The notes under the pieces: model-generated
The model's database searches: none
What the model was told of the DNA's origin: nothing
What the model saw: the letters and a program-made list of their open reading frames with translations, nothing else
Position numbers and translations under genes: made by a program
Part shown: piece by piece, positions 24,719-27,502 of the stretch
Layout: every line of letters begins with the position of its first letter
Position numbering within the stretch: position 1 is the stretch's first letter
IMG/VR virus record: IMGVR_UViG_3300031673_000383
Location: 1 to 27,502 of that record
Direction: 5' to 3' (one strand)
DNA from: a virus
Length of the DNA stretch: 27,502 bases

Positions 24719-25221
24719 TTCTTACCCTTTGGAACTGGGAATGTTTCACCGGGCCTTGCAAACGTAGGCAATCCATCTTTTAATCTTTGCATGGCAAACT
24801 CCTCTGCCTTTTGATAAATAGAATCAGTCGGCTTTTTACCAGAAAGCAATATATTAAGCTCTTGCTTGCTTAATGTAGGAACAACCAACGGATACAAGAC
24901 ACGCTGCCCATTAATATCAGAATCTGCACTAAGCTCTGTTACATCCATGCCTTTAACATCGCCAGCAATACCTTTAAGAACGCCAAAGTATCCAGCGCCT
25001 TTTGGAGTTTTATCAATACGCAACATTGACCCAGCACCGGGGCTTAACAGACCCATACTAGATAGTTTTTGTGCAGCAACTTCTGGAGACTCACCAAGAT
25101 TAACCATTGCAACGATTTTATTCAGCGTATCGTTGTCCGTTGGTAATCCAAACTTTCTAGCGGCTTCAACAAAAATTGAGCCATCCATTGACGCAGCAGG
25201 GGGAGATAGTAGGCCAGCCAT
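24715..25221 (-). CDS. virion-type protein with KGxGYFG/VPTL domain
   Basis: 168-residue protein. The N-terminal part (1-66) contains GLLSP twice (3-7 and 57-61) and a helix EVAAQKLSSM. The C-terminal domain has KGAGYFGVLKG (74-84), VTELSA (94-99), NGQRVLYPLVVPTLSKQEL (104-122) and KAEEFAMQRLKDGLPTFA (138-155). This domain is common in phage internal or tail proteins, where it is often at the end of a larger chain. I infer a particle component. It shares one base with the basic 49-residue gene (TAATG) and four with the next. Confidence 0.6.
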   Translation of the reverse strand: MAGLLSPPAASMDGSIFVEAARKFGLPTDNDTLNKIVAMVNLGESPEVAAQKLSSMGLLSPGAGSMLRIDKTPKGAGYFGVLKGIAGDVKGMDVTELSADSDINGQRVLYPLVVPTLSKQELNILLSGKKPTDSIYQKAEEFAMQRLKDGLPTFARPGETFPVPKGKK

Positions 25222-25370
25222 TATTTCTTCTTCTTTGCAGTCTTAGCTGCTTGCTTGAAGTCAGCCTTAGTCGGTGCGCCCTTAGTGCCAGGCTTCTTCA
25301 TCTTCTCGCCTGAACCCTCGGCTATACGCTTGCGTTTAGAATGAATATTACTGTAAAGACCCGTCTTCAT
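25221..25370 (-). CDS. 49-residue basic protein
   Basis: Short protein with about one third Lys and Arg: YSNIHSKRKRIAEGSGEKMK (6-25), then KPGTKGAPTKADFKQAAK (26-43) and a KKKK end. The KxGSGEKMxKPGxKGAPT pattern recurs in phages, without a known role. The frame is open to 25430, but the ATG at 25370 has AAGGA nine bases upstream and overlaps the HNH gene by just 23 bases. Charge suggests binding to DNA or another acidic partner. Confidence 0.7.
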   Translation of the reverse strand: MKTGLYSNIHSKRKRIAEGSGEKMKKPGTKGAPTKADFKQAAKTAKKKK

Positions 25371-25647
25371 TGAGCAATTCCTTAACTTGTAATTGAAGTT
25401 CCTGTTCAGTAACGCCGTACTTGCGCTCAAAAGCCTTGCGACCTAAACCGTGATACCCAGTGTTACCCCTGTGATGCTCAGGACAAAGTGGTAATGCGTT
25501 GTAATGCGAATTCCTTACTCCCATCCCTAAACCCAGACCTCGGATATGGTGAATCTCTGCCAAAGTACCAGCATTACCTGCCCTATAGCAGATTATACAG
25601 CCAATGTCAGCCACTTTTGACAAGTATTCTGCTTCACGTTTACGCAC
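25348..25647 (-). CDS. HNH endonuclease, Ref-like (RecA-dependent nuclease family)
   Basis: 99-residue nuclease. Zinc and active-site residues are in order: CIIC (17-20), EIHHIRGLGLGMGVRNSHYN (31-50) with the His 33-34 pair, LCPEHHRGNTGYHG (54-67) with Cys 55, His 58, His 59 and His 66. This layout is that of phage P1 Ref, which cuts DNA in RecA-coated loops. Here it would serve recombination or genome processing. Start: a GTG with AGAGG upstream, overlapping the previous gene by 8 bases. Lies a few genes upstream of terminase, a common place for phage HNH genes. Confidence 0.85.
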   Translation of the reverse strand: MRKREAEYLSKVADIGCIICYRAGNAGTLAEIHHIRGLGLGMGVRNSHYNALPLCPEHHRGNTGYHGLGRKAFERKYGVTEQELQLQVKELLNEDGSLQ

Positions 25648-25783
25648 GATTTTTACCCTCTAGCCGCTTCTGAACCAGCTCTATCAAGTCTTTGATCTGG
25701 TCTGGATAGTAGTAGTACAAGTTCCCAAATGCCTGAATACCCAGCTCCTCAATCTCTGCCTCAGATAGCTTTCGCAACTTCAT
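25640..25783 (-). CDS. 47-residue acidic/aromatic small protein
   Basis: Short reading frame from ATG 25783 to TAA 25640. It begins MKLRKLSEAEIEELGIQ and contains GNLYYYYPDQIKDLIELVQK. It is likely helical, with a run of four Tyr at 23-26. It overlaps the Zn-ribbon gene by 23 bases and the HNH gene by 8, filling what would else be a 113-base gap in a gapless operon. That supports it as real. No good Shine-Dalgarno site is visible, so it may depend on translation of the upstream gene. Function unknown. Confidence 0.55.
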   Translation of the reverse strand: MKLRKLSEAEIEELGIQAFGNLYYYYPDQIKDLIELVQKRLEGKNRA

Positions 25784-25979
25784 GGGCAAGGTTTCGAATA
25801 ATGGCCTTTGCTGGGTCATAGTCGGAAAATCCGTCTACGTCACCGCAACCTGGACACTCAGTAAGCGAATCGCCAGAAGCCCAGCAGTGTCCTTTAGGTA
25901 TCTCATCCCAATCGTCCACAAATCCACATTTGTAACATTGTGCCAAATTGCTATCGTCTACTACATTGTCGTTAATCAT
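25761..25979 (-). CDS. small zinc-ribbon protein
   Basis: 72-residue acidic protein with CYKC (15-18), HC at 31-32 and CPGC (42-45), a likely zinc-ribbon with two CxxC knuckles. The rest is charged with a C-terminal helix. A strong AAGAGGA is five bases upstream of the ATG. Many phages carry such small zinc proteins in the early region, often as regulators. The precise job is unknown. It overlaps the next gene by 23 bases. Confidence 0.75.
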   Translation of the reverse strand: MINDNVVDDSNLAQCYKCGFVDDWDEIPKGHCWASGDSLTECPGCGDVDGFSDYDPAKAIIRNLAHEVAKAI

Positions 25980-25988
25980 ATTATCCTC

Positions 25989-26318
25989 TTATTGGGCTGC
26001 GCGATCTATACGTCTGTTACTGGCTTCTTGAGTCCTAAATACGTCGATCCTAGCCTGTGCTGCTACCAACATCCACCTAAGCGTTTCTGCCTTCTCTACG
26101 GCCTCTTTAAGCCCGTCCAGTACCGCTAGATACTCTGGATGGCTGTAGGCGTAGTTATCTTTATCGGCAATAGTGTTTCCCATTGCTACAGAGAACAACA
26201 TTGCTTTCTTGCTTTTACGGAATTCTTCAAGGTAGGTAACCTGAGCCTTGGCCTGTGCGTATTCAGCAGAGTGCCGGATCATGTAGTTAATTGCTTCGTG
26301 GGGATCTATTGAGTTCAT
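25989..26318 (-). CDS. conserved helical phage protein
   Basis: 109-residue, mostly helical protein. AEYAQAKAQVTYLEEFRKSK (18-37) followed by KAMLFSVAMG and DNYAYSHPEYLAVLDGLKEA (54-73) is a pattern I know from other environmental podoviruses, without a known function. The rest is a coiled-coil-like stretch (AVEKAETLRWMLVAAQARID). Its ATG has no Shine-Dalgarno sequence. Instead a strong hairpin ends six bases upstream (see 26324-26346). Confidence 0.7.
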   Translation of the reverse strand: MNSIDPHEAINYMIRHSAEYAQAKAQVTYLEEFRKSKKAMLFSVAMGNTIADKDNYAYSHPEYLAVLDGLKEAVEKAETLRWMLVAAQARIDVFRTQEASNRRIDRAAQ

Positions 26319-26323
26319 ATTGG

Positions 26324-26346
26324 TAACCCGGCTTTCGCCGGGGTTA
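26324..26346 (-). promoter_or_regulatory. stable hairpin directly before a start codon
   Basis: Minus-strand RNA forms UAACCCCGGC with GCCGGGUUA around a GAAA tetraloop: nine pairs with one bulged C. It lies five bases after the stop of one gene and five before the ATG at 26318. No U-tract follows in either direction, so it is not an intrinsic terminator. It may be a processing or translational-control element. Confidence 0.6.
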
Positions 26347-26351
26347 GTTAA

Positions 26352-26822
26352 TTAAGCTGCTATTTTTTGTTTGCGAGTCTTGCCGGTTTTGGTCAACGTT
26401 TCCTGATAAGCCAATGCTTGGTCAACTTGCTTTTGTTTTTCCTCAGCGGTGAATCCTTTAGTATATTTACTCCCAACAAAACCTATCATTCCACTGCCAT
26501 TTGTTTTAATGCGGACACATTGCAAATCTGGTCTATTTACATAACCGGCCTGTTCGCCGTTCAGAAACTCAATAGATACAATTTTTTCCCACCGAGAAGA
26601 TGCTCCATCAAATCTAATCAAATCTCCAATTTGGAAATTTTCCATTGGTAATGCTCGCATTTCATTCAAAAATTGTTGAGCCGCTTGTCCTCGTTTTGTC
26701 AACTTATAGCCAGTACCTGCACAGCCGTAGCAACGGCTTCCATGCATAAGATTAAAACTATATTCTCCACCACCGCAGCAACGTGAGCAGGTTTCGTGTT
26801 CAAAAGTTGGCTTTGCCTTCAT
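26352..26822 (-). CDS. zinc-motif protein (DnaJ-type CxxCxGxG)
   Basis: 156-residue protein. Two CxxCxG-type motifs, CSRCCGGG at 12-19 and CYGCAGTG at 31-38, make one zinc centre like that in the DnaJ Cys-rich domain. Residues 60-125 form a small beta-rich domain (FQIGDLIRFDG, WEKIVSIEFLNGEQAGYV), and the end is charged (KQKQVDQALAYQETLTKTGK). It is not a co-chaperone as there is no J domain. A nucleic-acid or regulatory role is possible. It has an excellent ribosome site, AGGAG six bases upstream, and its own promoter. Confidence 0.75.
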   Translation of the reverse strand: MKAKPTFEHETCSRCCGGGEYSFNLMHGSRCYGCAGTGYKLTKRGQAAQQFLNEMRALPMENFQIGDLIRFDGASSRWEKIVSIEFLNGEQAGYVNRPDLQCVRIKTNGSGMIGFVGSKYTKGFTAEEKQKQVDQALAYQETLTKTGKTRKQKIAA

Positions 26823-26863
26823 AGTCAGCTCCTAGTTAATTGATATTGTGCTGCTGTGAGTGA

Positions 26864-26891
26864 ACTATAGCATAGTATTCCGACGATGCAA
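26864..26891 (-). promoter_or_regulatory. sigma70-like promoter with extended -10
   Basis: On the minus strand the -10 hexamer is TATAGT (26864-26869), one mismatch from consensus, preceded by TGC, an extended -10. A weak -35 TTGCAT lies at 26886-26891, 16 bases away. AT-rich DNA (26892-26905) stands upstream. Transcription would start near 26857, about 35 bases before the gene at 26822. It is the best promoter I can see, and it is in the largest gene-free gap (107 bases). Confidence 0.6.
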
Positions 26892-26929
26892 CATATATAT
26901 TTTTATCGGCTAACAATTATTGATAGGTT

Positions 26930-27355
26930 TTATTTAGCAGCGTGTTGCCATACATAATCGATAGCTTGTGCAAATTGCTTTCTAGTTAACGATAGCTGTA
27001 AGTTATCAGTAAGCACTAGCCCGTCACCCACTTCCCTCAAGTCGCTGCCAGATAATCCCCACTTGCCCGTTTTATCGTACCTAGTCTGTACCTTTAGCAT
27101 GGCATCTAGCCCTATCCGTATATCCTTGGCCTGATCTTCCTTGCCAGCAGCGTTAGCAGCCACTAACCCGATATTGAGCCTAGCAACAATTGTGTGCCAG
27201 CTCTCAATGCCACCGTAGCCTTCCCGTAGCTTCATCAGCTCCGCATGGGGAGCTAGTTGCAAAGCTGTCTCTGATTCTGCGTTATGCCTGATTGTGATTG
27301 GTAGTGTCTTAGGTACGAATTTCTTAGGTTTTCTTGGTTTCTTATTTGATGGCAT
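26930..27355 (-). CDS. conserved phage protein of unknown function
   Basis: 141-residue protein with a very basic N-terminus (NKKPRKPKKFVPK, 4-16) and a mostly helical body: ELMKLREGYGGIESWHTIVA (39-58), ARLNIGLVAANAAGKEDQAK (58-77). Family members occur in phages of Burkholderiales, where a similar set of genes is found; I know no function. The start overlaps the nuclease gene by 14 bases. After the stop codon the 107-base gap carries the promoter. Confidence 0.7.
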   Translation of the reverse strand: MPSNKKPRKPKKFVPKTLPITIRHNAESETALQLAPHAELMKLREGYGGIESWHTIVARLNIGLVAANAAGKEDQAKDIRIGLDAMLKVQTRYDKTGKWGLSGSDLREVGDGLVLTDNLQLSLTRKQFAQAIDYVWQHAAK

Positions 27356-27502
27356 TTTTAATTACGCTTAACGCTTCCTCTATATTCCGAACGATAGCCG
27401 CTTGACCTTGCCAGTCTGCATGCCAGATTATTTGCTGAGGTGTCAGTTTCCCGTCACCTTCTTTAATTTCCATTAAGAAATTGTACTTAATGCCTTTGTT
27501 TG
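27342..27502 (-). CDS. VRR-NUC-like nuclease, C-terminal part (cut by window edge)
   Basis: Only the last 52 residues are in the window. FLMEIKEGDGKLTPQQIIWH (8-27), then ADWQGQAAIVRNIEEALSVI (28-47) is the known end of small phage nucleases of the VRR-NUC / PD-(D/E)xK class: the E-x-K of the active site, then LTPxQ and the W-x-G of the last helix. It is likely to be involved in DNA processing or recombination. The N-terminus, with the other catalytic residues, is outside the window. Confidence 0.75.
   Translation of the reverse strand, partial: NKGIKYNFLMEIKEGDGKLTPQQIIWHADWQGQAAIVRNIEEALSVIKNAIK

Overview
The window looks like about 27.5 kb of a tailed, podovirus-like bacteriophage genome (Caudoviricetes). 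Every gene I accept (42, one cut by the right edge) is on the minus strand, packed with overlaps or gaps of a few bases, so the genome reads from right to left. The module order is the evidence for a phage: small regulatory and nuclease genes, terminase, portal, scaffold, an SU10-type major capsid protein, adaptor, tail and fibre proteins, ejection proteins, a short collar-type fibre, then lysis genes. There are no sheath, tape-measure or tail-tube genes, which fits a short-tailed virus. Base composition, Shine-Dalgarno sites, a sigma70-like promoter and an M15 endolysin suggest a Gram-negative host, perhaps a freshwater betaproteobacterium. That host guess is inference, not something the sequence proves.

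Layout in transcription order. (1) 25.2-27.5 kb: an early or middle accessory block with a partial VRR-NUC-like nuclease, a conserved unknown, a promoter, a DnaJ-type zinc-motif protein, small zinc-ribbon and helical proteins, a 47-aa protein and a Ref-like HNH endonuclease. (2) 22.1-25.4 kb: small basic proteins, two virion-like proteins and a three-gene cassette of acetyltransferase, methyltransferase and glycosyltransferase. (3) 16.2-22.1 kb: small and large terminase, a 700-aa portal, a 76-aa protein, scaffold and major capsid protein, closed by a clear intrinsic terminator. (4) 8.8-16.2 kb: a small head protein, a second glycosyltransferase, head-tail adaptor, Gp80-like protein, S74-chaperone tail fibre, DUF7936-like protein, a protein built of exact 20-residue repeats, nozzle-like and jelly-roll-like tail proteins and a GNAT-like protein. 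(5) 3.9-8.8 kb: four ejection or internal virion proteins. (6) 0-3.85 kb: collar-type fibre, two tail-anchored membrane proteins, 3TM holin, endolysin, a secreted protein, a Cys-rich mini-protein and an HTH-metallophosphoesterase.

Packaging, capsid, tail and ejection genes together make the particle, and the lysis genes close the late operon. The least standard parts are the two glycan-type loci (22.7-24.4 kb and 15.2-15.9 kb), the 6 x 20-residue repeat protein with a following Trp-every-10 segment, a GLLG motif at the ends of several virion proteins, and a hairpin that takes the place of a ribosome binding site at 26.3 kb. No tRNA, CRISPR array, insertion sequence, integrase, attachment site or reverse transcriptase was recognised.
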